A stretch of DNA of 35,411 bases, from the NCBI GenBank assembly GCA_031254365.1, contig JAIRUN010000014.1, positions 1 to 35,411 of the forward strand, in the 5' to 3' direction. The position numbers were made by a program, and so were the translations under genes. The stretch is from Treponema sp. (GTDB lineage: Bacteria; Spirochaetota; Spirochaetia; Treponematales; Breznakiellaceae). The notes below the pieces were generated by a model. The model made no database searches. It saw nothing but the letters and a program-made list of their open reading frames with translations, and was not told the DNA's origin. Numbering within the stretch: the stretch's first letter is position 1; every line of letters begins with the position of its first letter. This document shows, one piece after another, positions 34,057-35,411 of this stretch.

Positions 34057-34506
34057 AAACAGCGCCCTGGGAAAAAGAAAGTGCAATATAGCCACGGCAA
34101 GCATAATAAAACCGGCGATTTTTTTGTTGCGCAGGAAGGTGTCACCAATACGGCTGATTTCTTTTTCGTTTTCAATTTCAGTGGGAGAACTGTGTTCCCG
34201 GTAATAGCCGAATAGCAAGGTAAAACCGCCACCGATACCTGCCAATGCGGGAACCAAATCCCCCAAAATAGGAATTCCCTCAAAGGGAGAAAGGAGCTTC
34301 AAAATACCGGTTACACCGGTTAAAATACCCAGAATCAAACGAAAAACACCGCTGCCCGGAGAAATTTTCAGGCTGTTTTCTATTGAGATATTCTTCCCGG
34401 TATCAACCAAAATAAGCAGAAAACCGGTTAAACAACAGGATAAAACTGATAATAGATAGAGTTGTATCACATCAATCTCCACATTCAGTATAGACCAATG
34501 GAGCAT
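34051..34506 (-). CDS. Hypothetical membrane protein
   Basis: Three to four hydrophobic segments. ORF ends on the same CTATAG palindrome as the convergent omptin-like gene. Start uncertain (GTG 34482 possible). Confidence 0.55.
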   Translation of the reverse strand: MLHWSILNVEIDVIQLYLLSVLSCCLTGFLLILVDTGKNISIENSLKISPGSGVFRLILGILTGVTGILKLLSPFEGIPILGDLVPALAGIGGGFTLLFGYYREHSSPTEIENEKEISRIGDTFLRNKKIAGFIMLAVAILHFLFPRALFL

Positions 34507-34532
34507 ATTTAGTCAAGTTAATTGGCAGGCCC

Positions 34533-35411
34533 TTATATATCCTCAAACCGTATACCTTCCCCGGCGGGAATGAACTGTCTCGCTGTCCTGCCGCGTATAT
34601 GTTTCGCCCATACAGGCTCAAGTCCGGGACGGAGGATTTTTTCAGTTCGCAAAATCGAGAAATCATCAGGGCCTATGGCTTCTCCCTGCTGAATGTCCCG
34701 TAGCGCGTGGATAGAGCGGTTGGTACGCCGGTAATTTTCCCGTTCCGAAGGGGCAAGTTCCTTGACACCGCTGCCCAGCACACTTTCAATAACCGCGCTT
34801 CCCCGGTCCTGGATCAAAGCCGGCAGGGTTTCCTGCGGCCCCATTTCCGCGGCTTTATGAACTGCCTTGACCATGCGGGTAAACTCAGGCGGCGGCAGGG
34901 CGATTGGATCATCCAGCCCCGGATCATCGCGGGAAAGGCAAAAGTGTTTTTCAATAGCCAATGCCCCCTGAGTAAGGGCCAGAACCGGAACCAGTTCAGG
35001 ATCAAGACTGTGATCGCTCACGCCTACCGTAACCCCGAAAACAGCCTGCAAACTCCGCAAAACCCGCAGATTGTAATCTGTCTCCGGCGCGGGGTACGCC
35101 GTTACACAGTGCAGGAGGCAAATTGGGGAATGGGGACTGTTGTCCGAACCACAACCCCTGATCCCTAAAATATTAACCGCCGCTTCAATATCCCCCAGCG
35201 TTGAAACCCCGGATGAAAGCAGCACAGGCAGGTTCCATGCGGAGACTTCTTCCAGCAGGGCGGTAAAATTAAGCTCCGGCGAGGCGATTTTAACTATTTT
35301 TGGCTGCAAGGAACGCAGAAGCGCCGCGCTTTTCAGGCCAAACGGGGTACACAGAAACAAAAGCCCCTGCGCTTCAATCAATTCCTTGAGTTCCGCGTAG
35401 AATTCAATGGG
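34533..35411 (-). CDS. neuB: N-acetylneuraminate/legionaminate synthase (NeuB family), N-terminus beyond the window
   Basis: LLFLCTPFGLKSAALL, KIASPELNFTALLEEVSAWNLPVLLSSGVSTL, VGVSDHSLD, AIEKHFCLSRDDPGLDDPIALPPPEFTRMV, C-terminal SAF-like RPGLEPVWAKHIRGRTARQFIPAGEGI. Frame stays open to base 35411. Confidence 0.85.
   Translation of the reverse strand, partial: PIEFYAELKELIEAQGLLFLCTPFGLKSAALLRSLQPKIVKIASPELNFTALLEEVSAWNLPVLLSSGVSTLGDIEAAVNILGIRGCGSDNSPHSPICLLHCVTAYPAPETDYNLRVLRSLQAVFGVTVGVSDHSLDPELVPVLALTQGALAIEKHFCLSRDDPGLDDPIALPPPEFTRMVKAVHKAAEMGPQETLPALIQDRGSAVIESVLGSGVKELAPSERENYRRTNRSIHALRDIQQGEAIGPDDFSILRTEKILRPGLEPVWAKHIRGRTARQFIPAGEGIRFEDI

Overview
This 35.4 kb window looks like a chromosomal segment from a Treponema-like spirochaete. 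The lineage call is inference, based on a P83/100-family protein, a Tp0751 (pallilysin)-like protein and a eukaryote-type hexokinase. I recognise no rRNA, tRNA, CRISPR array, prophage or transposase. Content from left to right: a membrane-anchored WYL-like protein (open at the left edge); a 4Fe-4S aldo/keto reductase; MetN/MetI-type ABC genes followed by an unrelated lipoprotein instead of MetQ; an M24 peptidase and threonine aldolase; a sugar ABC importer (two permeases and a binding protein); a 2000-aa alpha-2-macroglobulin lipoprotein with a CIEQ thioester motif; hexokinase; a VapBC-type toxin-antitoxin pair; P83/100; a GH113-like glycosidase; phosphate acetyltransferase; a histone-H1-like KPAAK-repeat protein; a Tp0751-like protein; a lipoprotein plus TonB-dependent receptor pair; an RNA m5U methyltransferase; a RelBE-type TA pair; an RluA-family pseudouridine synthase; pncA-pncB; an SH3-like lipoprotein; an omptin-like protease; a small membrane protein; and a NeuB-type sialic/legionaminic acid synthase (open at the right edge). 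The strongest second-look items are: (1) an omptin homologue that keeps the catalytic Asp/Asp and Asp/His pairs; (2) a RelE toxin that appears frameshifted by one base, with its catalytic C-terminus readable in the next frame; (3) a Tp0751-like protein without an HEXXH motif, next to a KPAAK-repeat protein; (4) a long imperfect hairpin upstream of the VapBC-type pair; (5) MetNI without MetQ; (6) palindromic operator candidates at both TA loci and at the hexokinase promoter. Nothing here clearly forms an undescribed multi-gene defence system.
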